DNA from: an uncultured Selenomonadales bacterium
Lineage (GTDB): Bacteria > Bacillota > Negativicutes > Selenomonadales > Selenomonadaceae
Length of the DNA: 25,316 bases
Reading direction: 5' to 3'
Assembly (NCBI GenBank): GCA_937915725.1
Contig: CALGGV010000137.1
Location: 1-25,316, forward strand
Position numbers and translations under genes: made by a program. How positions within the stretch are numbered: the first letter of the stretch is position 1; the number at the start of each line of letters is the position of its first letter. The notes under the pieces are model-generated. The model worked only from the letters and a program-made list of their open reading frames with translations, ran no database searches and was not told the DNA's origin. Of this stretch, positions 1 to 7,686 are shown in pieces.

Positions 1-1622
1 CTGCGGTTGACGCGGCAATTTCTGACGGAATTTTTAAAACTGCCGATAACTTGCCGGAAGTAAATTTGGAAGTGCCGCCCAAAAAAGAGTTTGGCGATTT
101 TTCAACAAATTTTGCTATGCAGTCAGCTAAAATTTTTCGTATGAATCCAAAAAAAATTGCTGAAGAAATTAAATCCAGAATTTCGGCAGACTGGCTCGAA
201 AAAATTGAAATTGCGGGCGCGGGCTTTATGAATTTTTATCTTAAGCCGGACGTAATTTACCTTGAATTGAAAAATATTTTTGACGGCTTAGAAAATTTTG
301 GACAACTCCCCAACAAAAAAAATATTCCCATTCAAATTGAATATGTCAGCGCAAATCCGACGGGACTTTTGCACGTCGGACACGGGCGCGGCGCGGCGGC
401 AGGTTCAGCTATTGTAAATATTTTGCGCGCCGCCGGGTATAACGTCGAAAGTGAATATTACATTAATGACGCCGGCAACCAAATGGAAAATCTTGCAAAG
501 TCTGTTAATGCACGTTATCTTCAGCATTTCGGACAAAATGTTGAATTTCCGGAAAACGGCTATCACGGCGCAGATATTCTTGACACCACAAATAGAATCA
601 TTGAACGCGACGGCGATAAATATTTGAATTTGTCGGAAAGTGAACGCCTTAAAATTCTTGAAAATCTTGCTTACGCCGATAAACTCGCCGAACTCAAAAA
701 AGATTTAAAAAATTTCCGCGTTGAATTTGATGTTTGGTTCAGCGAAAGAACTTTACACTCAGACAAAATTAACGACGCCGTAAAAGTTTTGCGCGAGCGC
801 GGCGAAATTTACGAAAAAGACGGCGCACTTTGGCTAGCCTCCACAAAATACGGCGATGACAAAGACCGCGTTGTCATTCGTGAAAATGGCGTACCAACTT
901 ATTTGGCGGCTGATATTGCCTACCACAAAGATAAATTTGAACGCGGTTTTAGTCAAATGATAAATCTTTGGGGCGCGGATCATCACGGCTACATTTGTAG
1001 GGTTAAGGCGGCAATGAGTGCGCTCGGTTTTAACGCCGATAATTTAAAAATTTTACTTTTGCAAATGGTTTCACTGTATCGCAGCGGCGAACTTGTCAAA
1101 ATGTCCAAACGTACCGGCGAAAGTATTACCCTGCGCGAACTTATGGAAGAAGTTGGAACGGACGCGGCAAGATATTTTTTCTTAATGCGTTCAATCGACA
1201 GTCAACTTGATTTTGATTTAGACCTTGCCAAAAAGCAGAGCAGTGAAAATCCCGTGTATTACATTCAGTACGCGCACGCCAGAATTTGCAGCATTTTTAG
1301 GCAGGCTGAAGAAAATAATTTGAAACTTGTTGACGCGCCAAAATTTAATTTGCTCGTAACTGATTCTGAAATTGATTTAATCAATAAAATTTTTGAATAC
1401 CCCGCCGAAATTGAAAAAGCCGCTGTCGAATTTGCGCCTCAAAGAATAGCCCGTTACGCTTACGATTTAGCCGCGCAATTCCACAGCTTTTATCGTGACT
1501 GCAGAATTATTGGCGTTGAAATTGAACTTGCGCAGGCTAGGTTAGCACTTGTAAAAATTACCGCGCATACAATCAAGCACGCGTTGAATCTTTTGGGCGT
1601 TTCTGCTCCAACTTCTATGTAG
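1..1622 (+). CDS. argS: Arginyl-tRNA synthetase, 5' end outside window
   Basis: This class I aminoacyl-tRNA synthetase charges tRNA-Arg with arginine in the cytosol. The reading frame is open from base 3 and continues off the left edge. Residues before the TTG at 51 (AVDAAISDGIFKTADN) still match the N-terminal tRNA-recognition domain, so 51 is an internal Leu codon and roughly 12-20 residues are missing. Visible signatures are the HIGH motif as HVGHGRGAAAG (bases ~372-404), the KMSKS loop as KMSKRTGE (~1098-1121), and a C-terminal DALR-type anticodon domain beginning near YYIQYAHARI. About 539 residues are visible against a usual 550-570. The TAG stop runs directly into a GGGCTAAG-type heptamer repeat. 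No intrinsic terminator is seen before the next gene. Confidence 0.97.
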   Translation, partial: AVDAAISDGIFKTADNLPEVNLEVPPKKEFGDFSTNFAMQSAKIFRMNPKKIAEEIKSRISADWLEKIEIAGAGFMNFYLKPDVIYLELKNIFDGLENFGQLPNKKNIPIQIEYVSANPTGLLHVGHGRGAAAGSAIVNILRAAGYNVESEYYINDAGNQMENLAKSVNARYLQHFGQNVEFPENGYHGADILDTTNRIIERDGDKYLNLSESERLKILENLAYADKLAELKKDLKNFRVEFDVWFSERTLHSDKINDAVKVLRERGEIYEKDGALWLASTKYGDDKDRVVIRENGVPTYLAADIAYHKDKFERGFSQMINLWGADHHGYICRVKAAMSALGFNADNLKILLLQMVSLYRSGELVKMSKRTGESITLRELMEEVGTDAARYFFLMRSIDSQLDFDLDLAKKQSSENPVYYIQYAHARICSIFRQAEENNLKLVDAPKFNLLVTDSEIDLINKIFEYPAEIEKAAVEFAPQRIARYAYDLAAQFHSFYRDCRIIGVEIELAQARLALVKITAHTIKHALNLLGVSAPTSM

Positions 1623-1649
1623 GGGCTAAGAATTAGGGAGTTTTTAAAA

Positions 1650-2329
1650 ATGTAAAAAAAATTTCTTGCATTAATTTTGGTGGTGAGTTTTTTTTGATTA
1701 ATAAAGTTTCAGCTGAACAATCGCCGCAATGGATTAAAAATCTTCCTGCCGCAAAAACTGCCACTCAACTTTTCATCGTCGCGCAGGTCGGCGAAAAAAC
1801 TACAGCCTGGATTTCTATGCACGAAAAAGATTTAGACGGCAACTGGCAACAAATTATGACTACGCCCGGCTTTATCGGCAAAAACGGGCTCGGCAAAACT
1901 AAAGAAGGCGATAATAAAACGCCCGTTGGAACTTTTCACTTTACAAAGGCGTTTGGAATTGCCAAAAATCCCGGTTGCAAAATTCCCTATACGCAAGTTG
2001 ATGAAAATATTTATTGGAGCGGCGATTTAAATTACAAATATAATGAAATGGTAAACATTAAAGATTTTCCCGCGCTTAATAAAAATGACAGTGAACATTT
2101 GATTGAATTTAATCCCCAATATATCTACGCGCTGAATATCAGCTACAATGAAAACGGCACAGCGGGTAAAGGTTCTGCAATTTTCTTGCACTGCTTAGGC
2201 GATAAAAAAACGTGGACGGGCGGCGGCGTTGAAATTCCTGAATCTAAAATGCTTTTCGTTATGCAAAATGTTCAGCCAAATTGCGTTGTTGTGATTGATT
2301 CACTGAAAAATTTCGGCGGCACTATTTAA
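1650..2329 (+). pseudogene. Decayed L,D-transpeptidase (YkuD/COG3786-like)
   Basis: The intact part reads from a TTG at 1694 as 211 residues that look like a secreted L,D-transpeptidase (peptidoglycan cross-linking): a GKNGLGKTKEGDNKTPVG segment, then FLH (His166) and TGGGVEIPE near the C-terminus. Family members have a catalytic Cys in a T-x-G-C-V context; here codon 2225-2227 is GGC (Gly178), one base from TGC. The signal peptide lies in another frame. ATG 1650, behind a GGGAG site, reads M-stop-KKFLALILVVSFF and closes at TGA 1695. Adding one T to the eight-T run at 1688-1695 would join it to LINKVSA-EQ, a plausible signal-peptide end. A TAA at codon 2, a frameshift and loss of the nucleophile together argue for a pseudogene. 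A shortened cytosolic product from TTG 1694 (GGTGGTGAG at 1679-1687) remains possible. Confidence 0.75.
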
Positions 2330-2402
2330 GGGTTAAGGATTAAGGGTTAAGGGTTAAGGGTTAAAAATCCCTAGTCCTTAATCCTTAGTCCCTAGTCCTT
2401 AA
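2327..2402. repeat. Heptamer repeat array with inverted second half
   Basis: Directly at the stop codon of the transpeptidase remnant there is a run of TTAAGGG-like heptamers (TTAAGGG, TTAAGGA, then TTAAGGG three more times). It is followed by the opposite-sense series CCCTAGT / CCTTAAT / CCTTAGT / CCCTAGT / CCTTAA. The two halves are imperfect reverse complements, so the transcript could fold into a long irregular hairpin of about 35 bp per arm just before rpoE. There is a run of A, not T, after it on the + strand, so it does not look like a normal intrinsic terminator. Related single units occur at the ends of argS, pyrG and the GspC-like gene. Confidence 0.8.
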
Positions 2403-2414
2403 AAAAAATGACTG

Positions 2415-2422
2415 AAAGGAAG
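2415..2422 (+). promoter_or_regulatory. Shine-Dalgarno site of rpoE
   Basis: AAAGGAAG lies 7 bases before the ATG at 2430 and fixes that start. It follows immediately after the inverted heptamer array, so folding of the array could influence access to it (inference). Confidence 0.6.
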
Positions 2423-2429
2423 TTTTTTT

Positions 2430-2726
2430 ATGGCTAAAAATTTTGAAGATATATCAGAGGTTGATTTGGCGTACCAAATTTTGACTGAATCCGGCAAAGA
2501 TAATCCTATTTATTACAGAACTTTAATTTTGGATATTCTCAAAAAGAAAAATAAATCCCTGCAAAATGAGGCGGCGGCAATTTCTGAAGTTTACACTATG
2601 ATTAATATGGACAGTCGCTTTGAATATATGAATGAGGGAAAATGGGGGCTTTCCGAATGGAATCCGCCGGAAACAAAACGTAGCAGAACTATTGTTTCAA
2701 AAATTGATAAAACTGAAGAAGAATAG
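2430..2726 (+). CDS. rpoE: RNA polymerase delta subunit (RpoE), short form
   Basis: The 98-residue protein matches the HARE-HTH domain of the Gram-positive RNA polymerase delta subunit, which binds core polymerase and speeds its recycling. It begins AKNFEDISEVDLAYQIL and contains a YYRTLILDIL helix and the RFEYMNEGKWGLSEW wing. The position directly upstream of pyrG is the classical Firmicutes arrangement. Bacillus delta is about 170 residues because of a long acidic C-terminal tail; here the tail is only a few residues ending in KTEEE. Whether this shortened form still displaces nucleic acid from polymerase cannot be told from sequence. It is probably co-transcribed with pyrG, 46 bases downstream. 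Confidence 0.9.
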   Translation: MAKNFEDISEVDLAYQILTESGKDNPIYYRTLILDILKKKNKSLQNEAAAISEVYTMINMDSRFEYMNEGKWGLSEWNPPETKRSRTIVSKIDKTEEE

Positions 2727-2772
2727 CGGCTAACTTTCTAAAAGTTAAAATTTCGGCAAAGGAGAAATTTTC

Positions 2773-4398
2773 TTGGCTAAATATATTTTCGTGACAGGCG
2801 GAGTTGTATCTTCGCTCGGTAAAGGCATAACTGCGGCGGCACTTGGCAGACTCTTAAAAAGTCGCGGGCTTAAAGTTACAATTCAAAAGTTTGATCCCTA
2901 CATAAATATTGACCCGGGTACAATGAGTCCCTACCAACACGGCGAAGTTTTTGTTACCGATGACGGCGCGGAAACAGATTTAGACTTGGGACATTACGAA
3001 AGATTTATTGATATTAACCTTACAAAAAATTCAAATACCACAACCGGCAAAGTTTATTGGACGGTTTTAAACAAGGAACGCAAGGGCGATTATCTCGGCT
3101 CCACCGTTCAAGTTATCCCGCACGTTACAAACGAAATTAAAGCCAGAGTTTACGCCGTTGCAGAGGCTGATAAAGCGGACGTTGTCATTACTGAAGTTGG
3201 CGGAACTGTCGGCGATATTGAATCTTTGCCCTTCCTTGAGGCAATTCGTCAAGTCAAAAAAGAAGTCGGCAAAAATGACACAATTTATATTCACGTTACT
3301 TTAATTCCATTTATCGGCGCGGCGGGCGAATTAAAAACTAAACCTACTCAACACAGCGTTAAAGAATTGCGCGCTATTGGTATTCAACCTGATATTTTAG
3401 TTTGTCGCACTGAACAAACTATTTCACGTGAAATGAAAAAGAAAATCGCCCTTTTCTGCGACGTTGACGAAGATGCAGTAATTGAAAATCGCACTGCGTC
3501 AACAATTTATGAAGTTCCTTTGATTATGCAAAATGAAGGGCTTGATAAAATTGTTTTGGAAAAATTAAACCTGCCGCAATCGCCCGCAAAAATGGAAGAA
3601 TGGGCGCGTATGGTTTACAAAATTAAACACCTTGAACGAAAAATAAAAATTGCAGTTGTAGGAAAATATGTAGAATTGCCGGACGCTTATATTTCGGTTG
3701 TCGAGGCGTTGCACCACGCAGGGATTGATAATTCAGCCGCCGTCAATGTGAAATTTGTACATGCAGAAAAAATTGAATCGCCGGAAACTGATTTGGAAGA
3801 AATTTTCAGCGGTTGCAAAGGAATTTTAGTACCCGGCGGATTTGGTGATAGGGGCGTTGAGGGAAAAATCAAGGCGATAAATTTTGCTCGAATTAAAAAA
3901 ATTCCTTTCTTGGGATTGTGTTTAGGTATGCAATGCGCGGTTATTGAATTTGCAAGAAATGTTTGCAATTTCGCTGACGCAAACTCCACTGAATTTAACC
4001 CTGAAACTGAAAATCCCGTAATTGCGCTGATGGATTCTCAACTGAAAGTTATAAACAAAGGCGGCACAATGAGGCTTGGCGCGTACCCTTGCAAAGTTAC
4101 GCCAAATACTTTTACTGCCGCAGCTTATTTTGGTGACGCGCAAAATATTTCAGAAATTAGCGAACGTCATCGCCACCGCTTTGAATTTAATAATAAATAT
4201 CGTGAAATTTTTTCTGAAAAAGGTATGGTTATTGCCGGAGTTTTGCCGGATAACAGCTTAGTTGAAATTGTTGAACTTGATAAAAATTTGCACCCGTGGT
4301 TTGTAGGTTGTCAATTCCACCCCGAATTAAAATCCCGTCCGAATCATCCACACCCGCTTTTTAGTGCGTTCGTAAGTGCTGCTATTAATAGGGATTAG
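2773..4398 (+). CDS. pyrG: CTP synthase
   Basis: CTP synthase converts UTP to CTP using ATP and ammonia released from glutamine, the last step of de novo CTP synthesis. The N-terminal synthetase domain starts YIFVTGGVVSSLGKGI with its nucleotide-binding loop. The C-terminal class I glutamine amidotransferase domain has the nucleophile Cys383 in GLCLGMQ and the His516/Glu518 pair in FHPE. The oxyanion region is visible as PGGFGDRG. The length of 541 residues is normal. The start is TTG, set by an AAAGGAGAA site at 2758-2766. It follows rpoE as in other Firmicutes. The TAG stop is part of a heptamer-type repeat (GGGATTAGGGGCTAGG). Confidence 0.98.
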   Translation: MAKYIFVTGGVVSSLGKGITAAALGRLLKSRGLKVTIQKFDPYINIDPGTMSPYQHGEVFVTDDGAETDLDLGHYERFIDINLTKNSNTTTGKVYWTVLNKERKGDYLGSTVQVIPHVTNEIKARVYAVAEADKADVVITEVGGTVGDIESLPFLEAIRQVKKEVGKNDTIYIHVTLIPFIGAAGELKTKPTQHSVKELRAIGIQPDILVCRTEQTISREMKKKIALFCDVDEDAVIENRTASTIYEVPLIMQNEGLDKIVLEKLNLPQSPAKMEEWARMVYKIKHLERKIKIAVVGKYVELPDAYISVVEALHHAGIDNSAAVNVKFVHAEKIESPETDLEEIFSGCKGILVPGGFGDRGVEGKIKAINFARIKKIPFLGLCLGMQCAVIEFARNVCNFADANSTEFNPETENPVIALMDSQLKVINKGGTMRLGAYPCKVTPNTFTAAAYFGDAQNISEISERHRHRFEFNNKYREIFSEKGMVIAGVLPDNSLVEIVELDKNLHPWFVGCQFHPELKSRPNHPHPLFSAFVSAAINRD

Positions 4399-4430
4399 GG
4401 GCTAGGAGTTTTTTAAAGTTTTAAGACTTA

Positions 4431-4487
4431 ACAAGTCGGCATTTCTTTCTTTAGAAGAAAGAAACGCCTAGCAAAGAAAGAATCTTT
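4431..4487 (+). repeat. Pyrimidine/purine hairpin module, copy 1
   Basis: The segment starts with ACAAGTCGGCATTTCTTT and contains a perfect hairpin: TTTCTTTCTT (4442-4451), loop TAG, AAGAAAGAAA (4455-4464). It continues with CGCCTAGCAAAGAAAG. Nearly the same module (GCATTTCTTTCTTT, hairpin, CGCTTAGCAAAGAAAG) lies at 19075-19120. The first 18 bases also occur at 13905-13922 and, with one change, at 14066-14083. It is therefore a dispersed intergenic repeat in this genome. Confidence 0.75.
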
Positions 4488-4597
4488 CGCCCGCCTGCGT
4501 TTTTCGCGTTTAAGGTTACAGTAATTTAAAATTCCAGCCGCGTTTTCTCACGTTACCGCAATTTAAAGTCACAAGCAAAAACGGAGTGCGGCGGGCG
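4488..4597. repeat. ~110-bp element with GC-rich inverted ends, copy 1
   Basis: The element begins CGCCCGCC and ends with the reverse complement GGCGGGCG. Just inside the ends are GCGTTTTT on the left and AAAAACGGAGTGC on the right, extending the inverted repeat imperfectly. A second copy of nearly the same length sits at 10069-10177. Between copies the blocks TTCCAGCCGCGTTT, CTCACGTTACC and CACAAGCAAAAACGGAGTGC are conserved while the sequence between them varies. It has no coding potential I can defend. It could be a MITE-like or REP-like non-autonomous element, or a structured RNA. Confidence 0.75.
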
Positions 4598-4717
4598 TCC
4601 TGCGCGCCTTCTAATCTTCCATTTGTAAACAAACAAATTTAAAATCGCCAAAACGGGCGAAAATTTCAACGTGGCGGGGCTTTTCTTTTATCTTTGTATA
4701 AAAGTACCTAAAAACTT

Positions 4718-4744
4718 TTGAATGCGCCTAATTTTCGTTATAAT
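4718..4744 (+). promoter_or_regulatory. Sigma-70-type promoter for GspC-like gene
   Basis: A perfect -10 box TATAAT lies at 4739-4744. TTGAAT at 4718-4723 is a possible -35 with a short 15-base spacer; an alternative weak -35 would be TTTTGA two bases upstream with a 17-base spacer. Transcription would start about 20-25 bases before the ATG at 4774. Confidence 0.55.
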
Positions 4745-4773
4745 TACCGATTTTTACTTTGGGAGTTTAAATA

Positions 4774-5406
4774 ATGTTCGACGACGAACTAAAAAAAATT
4801 TGGCAAAATAACCTGGCTGAAATTAAAGAAAATAAAGTTCGCTTTACGGCGGTTTTTATTTGTTTTATTGTGGCGGTTATTTTATTTTTCACTGATGAAA
4901 ATTCTGTCGGCGAAGAAATTAATCTTTCTGAAAATCCCGCGCCCGTTGAAACTGTCGAAAACGTTAAACCGACTGATTCTGATAAAAAAATTATCACGGT
5001 AAAAAATGCCGCCGTTTCAACCGCCGATAAAAATATTAACGTCGTACGCGGCGCAAATTCGGACGATTTATACATTTACGATCCTTTCAAAACTCCACAA
5101 AAAGAAATAATTCAACCGCCGCCGGAAATTCCAACTGTAATTATCCCGCCAAATATTACGCCGCCTGTCGCGCAGATTCCCGTTAAAACCGCTGAAAAAT
5201 TTATTCTGCGCGGCACTGCTATTATTGGCAATAAAAAATCTGCACTCATTCAAAAATTTATTTCAGATGAAAAAAATTCTGACAGTGAAAATTTGATTCT
5301 TGAAATTGGCGATTCTCTCAACGGCAAAAAAATTCTCGATATTAATCAAGATTATTTGACTCTTGACGACGGGGAAATTTTGCATATTGATATATTAACG
5401 CCGTAG
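4774..5406 (+). CDS. GspC/PilP-like single-pass membrane protein
   Basis: This 210-residue protein has a short cytoplasmic N-terminus, one membrane helix (about residues 23-41, VRFTAVFICFIVAVILFF) and a linker rich in Pro, Val and Thr. A C-terminal beta domain (about 140-208) contains FILRGTAIIGNKKSALI, then LEIGDSL and DINQDYLTLDDGEILHIDI. That layout resembles the periplasmic homology region of type II secretion GspC and type IV pilus PilP, which link the inner-membrane platform to the secretin. The assignment is by pattern only and the family match is distant. The ATG follows GGGAG with an 8-base gap. A histidine kinase begins 15 bases downstream, suggesting an operon. No secretin or platform genes are adjacent, though a PilM/PilN-like gene lies at 14209. 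Confidence 0.6.
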   Translation: MFDDELKKIWQNNLAEIKENKVRFTAVFICFIVAVILFFTDENSVGEEINLSENPAPVETVENVKPTDSDKKIITVKNAAVSTADKNINVVRGANSDDLYIYDPFKTPQKEIIQPPPEIPTVIIPPNITPPVAQIPVKTAEKFILRGTAIIGNKKSALIQKFISDEKNSDSENLILEIGDSLNGKKILDINQDYLTLDDGEILHIDILTP

Positions 5407-5421
5407 TTAGGAATTAAGATT

Positions 5422-7650
5422 ATGGAGCTTAATTATGTTTATGCCAACGCCTTTTGTGCGGCGGCAATTTCAATTTTACTCTACAAACAAAGGACGGTTT
5501 TTAATGAAACTGCCCTGCAAAAATCTTTCACGCAAATTTTAATAATCCAACTTGCATATTTTGTAGCCTGCGCGAGTAGGTTTTTTGTTTCAAATAACGA
5601 TACAGCAATTTATTTTGTCAATATTTTAAATTTTGGGATTTTGGCTTTTTGCGCGTTCAAAATTTTTTTCTTTTTGGAACTTTATCAAAATTCCGCTGAT
5701 TTAAAAATTCCAAAACGACGAATGCTGATAGCTTTACCTTTCCTGCTAAATATTCTGTTGCTTTTAACAACTCCGCTGACAGGTTTATATTTTAGTGTTG
5801 AAAATTTTTCAGTAAAATTCGGCGCACTTTGGAAGTTAATGATTTTTCTAAATTGTTTGTACCCCGTTGCCGCGTGGCTTTCATTTTCCTATCACAACCG
5901 CCAAAAATCTTTTGAAGAACGGCTTGAAAATTCGGCTATAATTGCGGCTTTTCCATTAGCTTTTATAATTTGCGAAATGTTTAACTTGCCGCTGTTTTAC
6001 GGCTTAACTTTGGCTGATATTTTTGTTTACGTCAACTACACCGAAATTTTTGCGCGTGAAAAAAATCTTACGCTTGAAAAAGAAAAACTCGCCGCCGAAG
6101 AAAAATCCCACGCCAAAACTGCGTTTCTTTCGTCAATGAGTCACGATATTAGAACTCCTATGAATGCTATCATTGGATTTACTGATTTAGCGTTAAAAGA
6201 TGTTACTGACGTTGAAAAAGTTTCAGAATATCTTTCAAAAATTAAAGCGTCAAGCAGTCATTTACTTTCGCTGATTAATGATGTTTTGGAAATGTCAAGG
6301 ATTGAGAGCGGCAAAATTGAACTTGATGAATCACTTTGCAGCTTGCCAAAAATTTTGCACGATTTAAACACAATCATAATTGGACAGGCAGAGGCGAAAC
6401 AACAAGAACTTTTTATGGACGCGGTCGGCGTCACGAATGAAAATATTATCTGCGATAAATTGCGCTTAAATCAAGTTTTGTTGAATCTTTTGTCAAATGC
6501 AATTAAATATACTCAAGCCGGCGGGAAAATCTTTGTAAAAATTTCACAACACAAAAACGCCCCTGAAGGTTACGGCGCGTATGAAATTAGAGTTAAAGAT
6601 AACGGTATGGGAATGACGCCGGAATTTGCCGCCAAAATTTTTGAGGCTTTTTCTCGTGAAAGAACTGCAACAGTTAGCGGGATTCAAGGTACCGGCTTAG
6701 GAATGGCAATTACAAAAAGAATTGTTGACTTAATGCACGGAACGATTGAAGTTATAAGCGCGCCCGGCGAAGGTTCAGAATTTATTGTCAAGGCAAATTT
6801 TAAAATCGCCCAAGATGACGACAAAGATTTTAGTATTTCCGAATTGAAAGGGCTAAGCGCACTTGTGGTAGATGATGATTTTGACGCTTGCGACGGCGTA
6901 GCAAAAATGTTATCGTCATTTGGTATGAAACCCAGCTGGACACTTTCCGGCAAAGAGGCTGTACTTCGTGCGAAACATTCCGGCGAAATTGGGGAAAATT
7001 TTGGCGTCTACGTTATAGACTGGAAATTGCCGGATTTAGGCGGAATTGAAGTTGTTCGACAACTGCGCAAACTTGTCGGCGATAAACCAACTGTAATTTT
7101 AATGACGGCTTATGATTGGGTTTCAGTCAAAGAAGAGGCATTGGCGGCGGGCGTCAATTCTTTTTGCAACAAGCCGGTTTTTCGCTCGGAACTTCATCAA
7201 ACTTTGTTAAACGCCGTCGGGCGCAAACTTCAAAATGAAAAACCTGCAGATGATATTTCAGATTTAGCCGGTAAAAAAATTTTGCTGGTAGATGATATTG
7301 ACGTGAACAGGGAAATTGCAACGGCGATTTTGGAAATGAGCGGCTTTGAAGTTGAAACGGCTGAAAATGGCAAAGATGCTATTAAAACTCTAAAAGAAAA
7401 AGGTTACGGTTACTTCGATGTAATTTTGATGGATATACAAATGCCGGAAATGGACGGCTACGAGGCAACGGAGGCAATTCGTCAACTGCCGGATAAAAAA
7501 TTAGCATCCACGCCAATTTTAGCAATGACGGCTAATGCTTTTGACGAAGATATAAAAGCCGCTTACAACGCCGGTATGAACGGACACATTGCAAAGCCTA
7601 TCGAAGTTTCAAAATTAATGGAAGAATTAAAAAAAGTTTTACGTAACTGA
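5422..7650 (+). CDS. Hybrid sensor histidine kinase with two receiver domains
   Basis: A 742-residue membrane sensor kinase. Residues 1-205 hold about six hydrophobic stretches with no recognisable extracellular sensor domain. A short helix leads to the dimerisation/phosphoacceptor domain with the H-box SHDIRTPMNA (His241). The ATPase domain shows the N-box NLLSNAIKYT, G1 DNGMGM and G2 GTGLGMAI. Two receiver domains follow: the first has the acidic pocket VVDDD and phospho-acceptor Asp533 (VIDWKLPD); the second has LLVDDID and Asp671 (LMDIQMPEMDG). Both have the conserved Lys (CNKP, AKP). No HPt or DNA-binding output domain is present, so phosphate probably passes to proteins encoded elsewhere. 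It lies between the GspC/PilP-like gene and pcrA with short gaps; the ligand is unknown. Confidence 0.93.
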   Translation: MELNYVYANAFCAAAISILLYKQRTVFNETALQKSFTQILIIQLAYFVACASRFFVSNNDTAIYFVNILNFGILAFCAFKIFFFLELYQNSADLKIPKRRMLIALPFLLNILLLLTTPLTGLYFSVENFSVKFGALWKLMIFLNCLYPVAAWLSFSYHNRQKSFEERLENSAIIAAFPLAFIICEMFNLPLFYGLTLADIFVYVNYTEIFAREKNLTLEKEKLAAEEKSHAKTAFLSSMSHDIRTPMNAIIGFTDLALKDVTDVEKVSEYLSKIKASSSHLLSLINDVLEMSRIESGKIELDESLCSLPKILHDLNTIIIGQAEAKQQELFMDAVGVTNENIICDKLRLNQVLLNLLSNAIKYTQAGGKIFVKISQHKNAPEGYGAYEIRVKDNGMGMTPEFAAKIFEAFSRERTATVSGIQGTGLGMAITKRIVDLMHGTIEVISAPGEGSEFIVKANFKIAQDDDKDFSISELKGLSALVVDDDFDACDGVAKMLSSFGMKPSWTLSGKEAVLRAKHSGEIGENFGVYVIDWKLPDLGGIEVVRQLRKLVGDKPTVILMTAYDWVSVKEEALAAGVNSFCNKPVFRSELHQTLLNAVGRKLQNEKPADDISDLAGKKILLVDDIDVNREIATAILEMSGFEVETAENGKDAIKTLKEKGYGYFDVILMDIQMPEMDGYEATEAIRQLPDKKLASTPILAMTANAFDEDIKAAYNAGMNGHIAKPIEVSKLMEELKKVLRN

Positions 7651-7671
7651 TTTTTGGGGAAAGATTTTTTC

Positions 7672-7678
7672 GAGGAGG
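7672..7678 (+). promoter_or_regulatory. Shine-Dalgarno site deciding the pcrA start
   Basis: GAGGAGG lies 8 bases before the TTG at 7687. An earlier in-frame TTG at 7654 lacks a comparable site, and the 11 residues it would add include this sequence translated as FFEEEIF. The start at 7687 (MDSEEKIFEGLNPQQ) is preferred. Confidence 0.75.
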
Positions 7679-7686
7679 AAATATTT

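Larger units (their letters stand above)
4399..4773. other. Intergenic region pyrG to GspC-like gene
   Basis: This 375-base gap has no convincing gene. From left to right it holds the end of a heptamer repeat, a perfect pyrimidine/purine hairpin, the ~110-bp element with GC-rich inverted ends, and a promoter before the next gene. The GC-rich middle contrasts with the AT-rich flanks. Confidence 0.7.

Noticed and set aside
51..53. TTG as the argS start codon
   Set aside because: The frame is open to the window edge and the upstream residues match the ArgS N-terminal domain, so the gene begins outside the window.
1688..1695. Programmed frameshifting in the T-run to make a full transpeptidase
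   Set aside because: A TAA at codon 2 of the signal-peptide frame would still block translation, and the catalytic Cys is missing, so a functional programmed shift is unlikely.
2327..2402. A CRISPR array
   Set aside because: Units are 7 bases with no spacers, and the second half is inverted. No cas gene is present.
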